Notes under the pieces: generated by a model
The model's input: only the letters and a program-made list of their open reading frames with translations
What the model was told of the DNA's origin: nothing
Database searches by the model: none
Assembly: GCA_026390215.1 (NCBI GenBank)
Contig: JAPLGJ010000103.1
Location: forward strand, 1 to 6,661
Length of the DNA stretch: 6,661 nt
Direction: 5' to 3'
DNA from: Caldisericota bacterium
GTDB taxonomy: Bacteria; Caldisericota; Caldisericia; Cryosericales; Cryosericaceae
In this document: positions 1 to 4,607 of the stretch, piece by piece
How the letters are laid out: every line of letters begins with the position of its first letter
Position numbering within the stretch: the first letter of the stretch is position 1
Program-made: the position numbers and the translations under genes

Positions 1-1
1 T

Positions 2-562
2 TGGGCCACCGGGTGCATGCCGCAGCGCATGGACGAGTGGCACGCCGACATCGTGTTCACGGACAGCGCCTCGGCGCTGGGCGGGTGCTCGGGACTCGTG
101 CTGGCAGCAGTGAGCAGCCGCCTGAGCGAGCGCAAGGTGCGGCGTGACGCAGCCGCGCCGCTCTACATCGAACTGTCCCGGTGGTCCTCGCCGATGGGCG
201 CCGAGGTGCCTCCGAGTCTTGTCTTTGCCCTCCGTTCCGCCCTGCGCGGTATCTACGCAGAGGGGCTGCCGGCCCGGTTTGCGCGGTGCGATGGGATCGC
301 CCGGAGCTTCCGGGAGCAGGCCGTCCTCCACGGGTTTGGCGTCGTGGCGTCACCCGGGCGCGAGGCTTCCACGCTGACGGCTCTCAAGCTGCCGACCGGG
401 GTGGACGCTCAGGACCTGGCCGCATTGCTGGAGCGGCGTGGCATCGACGTAGGTATCGGACGCGCAGGCCTGATCGTGGCGCACGCCGGCGACGTCAATG
501 CTGAGGACCTTCAGCGCTTCTGGCGTGCAGTGGAGACACTGCGCCTCCAGGCACAGCAGTGA
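2..562 (+). CDS. Class V aminotransferase homologue, C-terminal part, lacking the PLP lysine (partial)
   Basis: The frame is open from the left edge to TGA at 560-562, so the start lies outside the window. The visible part is about 186 residues. The stretch around MDEWHADIVFTDSASALGG aligns without gaps, from memory, to the active-site segment of alanine-glyoxylate/serine-pyruvate type class V aminotransferases (MDEWGIDVVVTGSQKALM). This is followed by the small domain (EGLPARFARCDGIARSFREQ, then LKLPTGVDAQDLAALL, then VAHAGDVNAEDL). In the family, the Lys of SQK forms the Schiff base with pyridoxal phosphate. Here the triplet reads Ser-Ala-Ser, with TCG at 71-73 in the lysine position. The usual PPG after it is CSG, and the late glycine-rich loop ending in RIGHMG is shortened to LIVAHAG with the substrate-binding Arg missing. 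Family membership is well supported, but classical transaminase activity is doubtful. It could be a non-catalytic paralogue or a decaying gene, although the frame is intact. It converges on the redox operon with 4 bases between stop codons. Confidence 0.8.
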   Translation, partial: WATGCMPQRMDEWHADIVFTDSASALGGCSGLVLAAVSSRLSERKVRRDAAAPLYIELSRWSSPMGAEVPPSLVFALRSALRGIYAEGLPARFARCDGIARSFREQAVLHGFGVVASPGREASTLTALKLPTGVDAQDLAALLERRGIDVGIGRAGLIVAHAGDVNAEDLQRFWRAVETLRLQAQQ

Positions 563-566
563 TGGC

Positions 567-1421
567 TCAGTCGGTGACGGTGGTCCGCTGAGGCTGGACA
601 GAGGGCAGGCCCAGGGACAGGGCATGGACCGGGCAGACTGCGACGCAGTCGCTGCACCGGATGCACTCCGGGTCAGTGGGATGCACTGACGGGTCCACCC
701 CCATCTTGCAGACGGCCGCGCACGTCCCACAGTGCGTGCAGGTATTCTCGTTCAAGGTCAGCTGGACGAAACTGATGCGGTTGAACAGTCCATAGATGGC
801 GCCCAGTGGGCACACGAAGCGACAGAAGGGCCGGTAGACGACCACCGACGACGCGATCGTGGCGGCCAGCAGGGCGAGCTTCCACGCAAACAGCCAGCCG
901 GCCGCATCGCGTAAAGATGCGTTCAGAGCCATCAGAGGCAGGGCGGCTTCCAGCGTCCCTGCGGGACAGACCAGCTTGCAGAACCAGGGGTCCCCGACCC
1001 CATATGCATCCCTCACCAGCAGCGGCATCAGGATGACCAGGACGGCCAGGACAGCGTATTTCACATAGCGCAGGCGTGTCTGGCCGATACGCACCTTGCG
1101 CGAACGGATGCGGTACAACAACTCCTGGATGAGGCCGAAGGGACACAGCCAACCGCACACGAGGCGCCCCAGCACGACGCCGAGGAGTCCGATAAGCCCC
1201 GCGACATACAGTGAGATACGGTTGCTGGCGCGGTTGAAGACGGCCTGCAAGGAACCGATGGGGCACGAGCCCCATGCGCCCGGACACGAGTAGCAGTTGA
1301 GCCCCGGGACGCAGACGGCCTTGCTGGACCCCCGCCAGATGCGGCCGCGCAGGAACCCGGCGAACCACGAGTTCTGCAGGACGGCGGTGACACCCTGGAA
1401 CGCAGTCCTGCGCGAACTCAT
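567..1421 (-). CDS. NapH/YccM-like polytopic membrane ferredoxin protein, 4Fe-4S binding
   Basis: This 284-residue membrane protein resembles NapH/NosR/YccM-type quinol-linked or electron-relay proteins. Two ferredoxin [4Fe-4S] sites lie at the C terminus: Cys228, 231, 234, 238 (CTHCGTCAAVC) and Cys253, 256, 259, 263 (CIRCSDCVAVCP). Ahead of them are a Cys-rich N-terminal element (Cys37, 43, 46, 53, with GLNCYSCPGAWGSCP) and three CxxxCP pairs next to membrane segments (Cys89/93, 148/152, 200/204). Hydrophobic spans lie near residues 72-94, 118-138 and 175-197. I chose the ATG at 1421 because GGGTAGG sits just upstream and the preceding gene stops 4 bases away. A TTG at 1448 would add nine unremarkable residues and overlap that gene. 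It is the last gene of a tight operon with a TlpA-type thioredoxin and a CLEC peptide, so a role in membrane electron transfer feeding a thiol or metal redox partner is inferred. The exact donor and acceptor are unknown. Confidence 0.88.
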   Translation of the reverse strand: MSSRRTAFQGVTAVLQNSWFAGFLRGRIWRGSSKAVCVPGLNCYSCPGAWGSCPIGSLQAVFNRASNRISLYVAGLIGLLGVVLGRLVCGWLCPFGLIQELLYRIRSRKVRIGQTRLRYVKYAVLAVLVILMPLLVRDAYGVGDPWFCKLVCPAGTLEAALPLMALNASLRDAAGWLFAWKLALLAATIASSVVVYRPFCRFVCPLGAIYGLFNRISFVQLTLNENTCTHCGTCAAVCKMGVDPSVHPTDPECIRCSDCVAVCPVHALSLGLPSVQPQRTTVTD

Positions 1422-1425
1422 GCGC

Positions 1426-1569
1426 CTACCCGATGCCGATGCACTCAAGGCATACGTTGATGGCCTTGGTGATCACCGTGCGGACCTCGCCGTTCATGGC
1501 GCCAGCGACGATGCCGAGGGTGGCGAGGACGAGCAGGAAGACCCGCAGGACCCTGACCCGTCTGCTCAC
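1426..1569 (-). CDS. Small CXXC-motif membrane peptide, CD1871A-family-like
   Basis: This 47-residue frame starts with GTG at 1569 and ends with TAG at 1426-1428. It is short enough for routine gene calling to miss. The peptide has a basic N terminus (SRRVRVLR), one hydrophobic segment (about residues 8-25, VFLLVLATLGIVAGAM), then NGEVRTVITKAINVCLECIGIG, with the CxxC pair at Cys40 and Cys43 almost at the C terminus. This pattern (one membrane span, then GE-V-TVxxKAINxCLECIGIG) matches what I remember of the 'CD1871A family CXXC motif-containing protein', whose function is unknown. It lies 4 bases after the TlpA stop and 4 bases before the ferredoxin protein start, so translational coupling is likely; I see no strong ribosome site of its own. 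The CLEC pair could carry disulfide or metal/cluster chemistry between its two neighbours. That role is inferred, while the reading frame and motif are directly visible. Confidence 0.85.
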   Translation of the reverse strand: MSRRVRVLRVFLLVLATLGIVAGAMNGEVRTVITKAINVCLECIGIG

Positions 1570-1573
1570 GCTG

Positions 1574-2206
1574 CTACGACCCGGCGGGAAGGTTCGTCAG
1601 CACGCCCTGGATGATGCTCATCCACTGGGCCTTGGTGCGTGAACCCGTCAGCACCTCACCCACCACGGTGCCCGTGCGGTCCACGAAGAAGGTTGTCGGC
1701 ACGACGCTGACGTCGGCCAGCATCTCGGTCGCGATGGAGCGGTCCGGGATGACGTTGGTATAGGTGACGCCCGTCGAGCCGGTCAGCTGGCGCGCTGTAG
1801 CCTCGTTCGCCGCATCCGGCGTATCCGCGATGACTCCGAGGATAGCGAAGTCAGCGGAAGGGAACTCACCGGGGAGCTGGGCCAGGTCGGGCATCTCGCG
1901 GATGCAGGGGCCGCAGAAGGTCCCCCAGACATTGACCATGGTGAGGCGCTGTCTTGCGAAGAAGGTGGCGTCGATGATGCGTCCGCCGAGGTCGCTCGCG
2001 CTGAAGGGCCGGACCACATACCCGGTGCCCAGCGTTGCGGGTCCGGTCGGCGTGCTCGCGCCCGGAGTCGTCCCCGTGGCAGGAGCATTCTTGCGTGCGT
2101 CCTGCAACGCCGTGACGACGATGACGGCGACGAGGATGACGACCAGGGCCGCGATCAGGAGCGTCAGTTTGCTGGTTCCATGGTTGTGCGTGCGCCTTGT
2201 GTTCAC
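1574..2206 (-). CDS. TlpA/ResA-type membrane-anchored thioredoxin-fold protein
   Basis: This 210-residue protein has an uncleaved-looking N-terminal membrane anchor (about residues 13-35) after a short basic, His-containing start. A Thr/Pro/Gly/Ala-rich linker follows (about 40-62), then a thioredoxin fold. The redox motif is WGTFCGPC, with Cys98 and Cys101, followed by REMPDL as is typical of TlpA/ResA/AhpC-TSA relatives. The cis-proline is Pro170 in VVPTTFFVD, and a strand ending in FAILGVIADTP precedes the helix insert. The fold should lie outside the cytoplasmic membrane and reduce or exchange disulfides. The start is GTG at 2206, supported by GAGGTG a few bases upstream. It is the first gene of the operon with the CLEC peptide and the NapH-like ferredoxin protein, which makes the latter a plausible electron source for its cysteines (inference). 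Cytochrome c maturation is the usual ResA job, but no heme or cytochrome gene is visible here. Confidence 0.9.
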   Translation of the reverse strand: MNTRRTHNHGTSKLTLLIAALVVILVAVIVVTALQDARKNAPATGTTPGASTPTGPATLGTGYVVRPFSASDLGGRIIDATFFARQRLTMVNVWGTFCGPCIREMPDLAQLPGEFPSADFAILGVIADTPDAANEATARQLTGSTGVTYTNVIPDRSIATEMLADVSVVPTTFFVDRTGTVVGEVLTGSRTKAQWMSIIQGVLTNLPAGS

Positions 2207-2233
2207 CGATCACCTCAGGGGAATGTCGCAGAC

Positions 2234-2262
2234 ATGATACCGCGTTCTCGCTCCGAGCGCAA
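2234..2262 (-). promoter_or_regulatory. Candidate sigma-70-type promoter of the redox operon
   Basis: On the minus strand, TTGCGC (plus 2257-2262) and TATCAT (plus 2234-2239) are separated by exactly 17 bases. The -10 box matches 5 of 6 consensus bases and the -35 box 3 of 6. Transcription would begin near 2227, giving a leader of about 20 bases before the GTG at 2206. Moderate support only. Confidence 0.45.
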
Positions 2263-2283
2263 CTGGAAACGTCAACACGGTAT

Positions 2284-2328
2284 CTTGACTTCGCTGGGGT
2301 CAAGCGTTACCATTGGCCCCGTGGTAAC
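2284..2328. repeat. Two adjacent inverted repeats, operator-like
   Basis: CTTGAC (2284-2289) pairs with GTCAAG (2299-2304), and GTTACCA (2306-2312) pairs with TGGTAAC (2322-2328). Both arm pairs are perfect and both have 9-base spacers, with centres 23 bases apart, about two helical turns. They lie between the divergent genes, 22-66 bases upstream of the -35 box proposed for the redox operon. They could bind dimeric regulators, or form small hairpins in a plus-strand transcript. A plus-strand promoter-like pair, TTGACT (2285-2290) and TACCAT (2308-2313) with a 17-base spacer, overlaps them. Confidence 0.4.
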
Positions 2329-2426
2329 ATTGCGGCAGAGCTGCCATGCTGTCGTTGCCAGCCAGCCTTCACTGAGGAGGCGAACCTGTCAATTGCCCCC
2401 TGGTCTCCAGCTCACCCCAAGGCAAC

Positions 2427-2454
2427 TTGCCGCGCGGGCGCCGTCGCCTATACT
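2427..2454 (+). promoter_or_regulatory. Candidate promoter of the phage-type gene
   Basis: TTGCCG (2427-2432) and TATACT (2449-2454) are separated by 16 bases and point towards the gene starting at 2511. Transcription would start near 2461, leaving a leader of about 50 bases that ends in a GGAG ribosome site at 2501-2504. This is the best promoter match in the 304-base gene-free stretch 2207-2510. Apart from the features listed, I see no gene or RNA in that stretch. Confidence 0.5.
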
Positions 2455-2510
2455 TGACGCTGGAACCACCGATTCGGCCGACAAGCCGCAGAGCGGCAAA
2501 GGAGAGCACC

Positions 2511-3077
2511 ATGGGACTGATCGCGAAGAACGAAGCTGGAGAGAAGGGTGTCATCCCCGCCGGAACGTATGTCGCGCGCTGTTACGGTGTCATCGACCTG
2601 GGGACGCAGTACTCTGAGAAGTTTGGCAGGTGGGCGAACAAGATCATGGTTCAGTTTGAGCTCCCTGCAGACCTGACGGACGACGGTCGCCCCGCCATCA
2701 TCTCCAAGAAATACACCCTGAGCCTCAACGACAAGGCCAGCCTAAGAAAGGACCTGGAGTCCTGGCTTGGCCGTCCGGTCACCGCGAAAGAAGAACGCGA
2801 TGGGTTCGCGCTTGGTTCGATGCTGGGTACCCCATGCCTTCTCTCGATCCTCCACGGCGAGAACGCCGAAAAGGCATACGCATACATAGCAGGCGTAATG
2901 AGCGTCCCCCAGGGCATCAACGTCCCCGACGCCGTCAACCCCGTGGTCCTGTATGACATCGAGAACGGCGAAGACGCGGTCTATGCCAAGCTGCCTGACT
3001 GGGTCAAGAACCTCATCCAGCAGAGCAGGGAATTCAAGGGAGACCAGGAGCCGGCCGAGACGAAAGGCGACGAGTAG
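2511..3077 (+). CDS. Phage-type replication-module protein (NGO0469-family-like)
   Basis: The product is 188 residues. I chose the ATG at 2511 because GGAGA starts 10 bases upstream, a promoter ends at 2454, and the conserved-looking N terminus (MGLIAKNEAGEKGVIPAG) begins here. A longer frame opening at a TTG (2427) would overlap the promoter. The layout recalls small phage proteins annotated as 'phage replication initiation protein, NGO0469 family': a PAGTYVARCYGVIDLG opening, then KIMVQFELP, then SKKYTLSLNDKASLRKDLESW, then GSMLGTPCLLSILHG. In phage and prophage genomes these sit among replication and recombination genes and may bind DNA, but I cannot confirm a biochemical role. There are no membrane segments. 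The C terminus is hydrophilic and acidic (GDQEPAETKGDE), somewhat like the acidic tail of single-strand binding proteins. No other phage gene is visible nearby, so it is either a domesticated phage gene or a remnant. The assignment rests on remembered similarity. Confidence 0.65.
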   Translation: MGLIAKNEAGEKGVIPAGTYVARCYGVIDLGTQYSEKFGRWANKIMVQFELPADLTDDGRPAIISKKYTLSLNDKASLRKDLESWLGRPVTAKEERDGFALGSMLGTPCLLSILHGENAEKAYAYIAGVMSVPQGINVPDAVNPVVLYDIENGEDAVYAKLPDWVKNLIQQSREFKGDQEPAETKGDE

Positions 3078-3094
3078 CTCCAGCTTCAAGGAGC
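3077..3094. terminator. Weak hairpin between convergent genes
   Basis: GCTCC (3077-3081) and GGAGC (3090-3094) form a 5-bp stem with an 8-base loop in the 20-base gap between two converging genes. No T tract follows on either strand, so intrinsic termination is doubtful. It overlaps the last base of the left stop codon. Confidence 0.2.
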
Positions 3095-3097
3095 GTG

Positions 3098-3667
3098 CTA
3101 TCCGATAATCAGGTCCTCAAGAGACCGTTTTGGGACATGATGGGTCTCGTCGGTATCTCTCCAGTACTTGATGTCTCCATTCGAGGGAACAGGCTCGATG
3201 ACAACCTCTTCCTTTGGCTTGCCGAGTGCCAGAACGAATACGATTTCGTACTGGTCGGGGATGTCGAGTGCCTTCTTGAGATTGGGTTTGTTGACCGAAG
3301 CAATGATACAGCCGCCAAGGCCTTGCTCTACCGCTCCAAGGAGAATGCTCTGGGAACAGATACCGGCGTCCCAGTTGAAGTTCGTGGAGACTCCCGTGTC
3401 GGCAAGCACGACGATATACGCTGATGGGCGCTCGCCGGCCGACGGTCCCCTCCAATCCGTCAGGTAGGCAGCCCAGGCAAGGGTCGGGAAGATCAGCGCA
3501 TTCTTCTCCTTCGTGTACGACAGCATGTACCGCAAAGGCTGCTTGTTCGCGGCAGACGCGGATAGTCGTGCAAGGTCGACAAGTCCCCTCAGCGTTGGGC
3601 AGTCAATGGGAACATCCTCATAGAACCTGCGGTAGCTCCTGTTCTTCCAGACCAGGTCCTTCATCAT
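3098..3667 (-). CDS. Nitroreductase-family FMN flavoprotein
   Basis: This 189-residue protein has the hallmarks of the nitroreductase fold, a homodimeric FMN enzyme that reduces nitro compounds, quinones or other acceptors with NAD(P)H. The FMN-phosphate motif NRSYRRF lies at residues 9-15, and SASAANKQPLRYM at 36-48 is the second flavin-binding stretch. The hydrophobic helix WDAGICSQSILLGAVEQGLGGC (99-120) forms the dimer core, and VLALGKPKEE (145-154) is the usual strand-and-turn before the tail. The C terminus ends in HVPKRSLEDLI, also common in short family members. The length is normal for the compact group. ATG codons at 3667 and 3664 both follow a strong AGGAGG (plus 3673-3678), with spacings of 5 and 8, so the exact start is undecided by one codon. 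The substrate is unknown. It is a single-gene unit converging on the phage-type gene, and it is divergent from the TetR-exporter operon, with a possible shared regulatory half-site upstream. Confidence 0.9.
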   Translation of the reverse strand: MMKDLVWKNRSYRRFYEDVPIDCPTLRGLVDLARLSASAANKQPLRYMLSYTKEKNALIFPTLAWAAYLTDWRGPSAGERPSAYIVVLADTGVSTNFNWDAGICSQSILLGAVEQGLGGCIIASVNKPNLKKALDIPDQYEIVFVLALGKPKEEVVIEPVPSNGDIKYWRDTDETHHVPKRSLEDLIIG

Positions 3668-3700
3668 GGCAGCCTCCTGTCAATCGTCCGTTCTTGCTTC

Positions 3701-3709
3701 CAAGTCAAT
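3701..3709. promoter_or_regulatory. Half-site matching the TetR operator candidate
   Basis: CAAGTCAAT at 3701-3709 is identical to the right part of the palindrome upstream of the TetR gene (3949-3957). It lies 34-42 bases upstream of the nitroreductase start. A single 9-base match can occur by chance, so co-regulation is only a possibility. Confidence 0.2.
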
Positions 3710-3808
3710 TCCAGCCTGCTTGTTCCATGCGTCCTGAATAGTCTCATTGTACACGTTTCTGCGGAATGACGCCGTGCACGGGGCGGTGGCCATGAGCACC
3801 AATTCGTT

Positions 3809-3869
3809 ATTCCCGGGCCGGCGGGAATCCAGTTCTGTCTGCACGCATGGGTTCCCGCCTTCGAGGGAA
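3809..3869. repeat. REP/BIME-like inverted repeat element
   Basis: ATTCCCG (3809-3815) and CGGGAAT (3822-3828) form a perfect 7-bp stem with a 6-base loop. TTCCC (3852-3856) and GGGAA (3865-3869) form a second stem. The two halves can alternatively pair with each other: GGCGGGAATCC (3820-3830) with GGGTTCCCGCC (3849-3859), 11 positions with one G-T wobble and an 18-base loop. The CGGGAATCCAG core resembles the 'TTCCCGC...GCGGGAAT' palindromes dispersed in many bacterial genomes. It sits in the 307-base intergenic stretch 3668-3974, where I see no gene. The open frame across it on the minus strand looks non-coding. Confidence 0.55.
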
Positions 3870-3925
3870 GGACGTCTCATGTTCCAACTGTGAAGTCTTC
3901 CTGCTGTTTCTTACGCGACACGGCA

Positions 3926-3931
3926 TACACT
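3926..3931 (+). promoter_or_regulatory. Candidate -10 box of the TetR-exporter operon
   Basis: TACACT at 3926-3931 resembles a -10 box, and transcription would start close to 3938. No convincing -35 box lies at the expected distance. The operator candidate at 3941-3956 begins right after the expected start point, a position suited to repression. Confidence 0.3.
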
Positions 3932-3940
3932 CATGTATCG

Positions 3941-3956
3941 TTGACTGACAAGTCAA
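3941..3956. promoter_or_regulatory. Palindromic operator candidate for the TetR regulator
   Basis: TTGACT (3941-3946) and AGTCAA (3951-3956) are perfect 6-base inverted arms around GACA. The 16-bp palindrome lies 18 bases upstream of the TetR ATG and just after a possible -10 box. Many TetR-family repressors bind palindromes of this size next to their own promoters, so autoregulation is the simplest reading. It is inferred from position and symmetry only. Confidence 0.5.
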
Positions 3957-3974
3957 TCATAGGGGGTCGTGCGG

Positions 3975-4577
3975 ATGTCGCCTCGCAGTGAAGAAGCAAA
4001 CACACAGATCAAGGACGACAGACAGAAGCAGATCCTTTGCTCTGCCCTGAAGGTCTTCATCCACAAGGGCTTCGCCGCAGCGAAAATGAGCGATATCGCG
4101 ACAGAAGCGCACATCAGCTATGGTCTGATGTATCACTACTTCCAATCGAAGGATGAGATCTACGCTGAACTGGTCAGGAATGCGGTCGATTCCTCGAGGC
4201 GCGTGATCGAGCAAGTGAGCGCCGGCGACATGGAGCCGATCGACAAGATGCGGGCCTTGGTCGCGCGCATCTTCAAGAGCGTTGGGGAGCAGCAATCGGC
4301 AGGCTACTCCTTCGTCCTGATGATGGAGGCCATGACGAGCGGTGTGTATCCTGTTCCTGTCATGGGGCGCGTGCATGGTTCGGGGAGACCGTTCGACCTG
4401 CTGGTCCACGTGATCGAACAGGGACAGTACATGGGCCAGATAGCGCAGGGAGACCCTGCGGAGCTTGTCATGACATTCTTTGCAGCAATCCTTGGCCTCG
4501 CCTCGCTGAAGGTGCGCGGGAGCATGGCAGCAATGCCCGACCCCGAGATACTCATGCGAATATTCCGGCCTGCATGA
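3975..4577 (+). CDS. TetR/AcrR-family transcriptional regulator
   Basis: The 200-residue length is typical of TetR repressors. The N-terminal DNA-binding domain covers about residues 15-62: QKQILCSALKVFIHKGFAA, then the helix-turn-helix MSDIATEAHISYGLMYHYF, then the usual QSKDEIYAELV. The rest is the variable helical ligand and dimer domain and shows no recognisable ligand signature. I prefer the ATG at 3975, since AGGGGG at 3961-3966 is 8 bases upstream; a GTG at 3969 would be only 2 bases from it. Thirty bases separate the stop from the downstream ABC exporter gene, with no promoter evident, so regulator and transporter probably share a transcript. The expected role is ligand-relieved repression of the exporter operon and of itself, through the palindrome at 3941-3956. 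The ligand would likely be a substrate of the exporter, which is inference. Confidence 0.93.
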   Translation: MSPRSEEANTQIKDDRQKQILCSALKVFIHKGFAAAKMSDIATEAHISYGLMYHYFQSKDEIYAELVRNAVDSSRRVIEQVSAGDMEPIDKMRALVARIFKSVGEQQSAGYSFVLMMEAMTSGVYPVPVMGRVHGSGRPFDLLVHVIEQGQYMGQIAQGDPAELVMTFFAAILGLASLKVRGSMAAMPDPEILMRIFRPA

Positions 4578-4607
4578 CCGGCAACAACCTGACAATGAGG
4601 TGGCACC

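Noticed and set aside
1422..1448. Upstream TTG start for the NapH-like protein
   Set aside because: It would overlap the CLEC peptide gene by 23 bases and adds only low-information residues. The ATG at 1421 has a GGGTAGG ribosome site.
2345..2374. Nine-codon leader-like frame (ATG at 2345) followed by GAGGAGG at 2374-2380
   Set aside because: No regulatory codon run or attenuator is visible, and no good start codon follows the purine-rich stretch at a suitable distance.
2427..2510. N-terminal extension of the phage-type gene from a TTG
   Set aside because: It overlaps the best promoter candidate and lies upstream of a well-spaced GGAG before the ATG at 2511. The extra residues are Arg/Pro-rich and unlike the rest.
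3680..3880. A 66-codon minus-strand frame in the intergenic region
   Set aside because: It is translated largely from the REP-like repeat, has no ribosome site, and shows no recognisable protein pattern.
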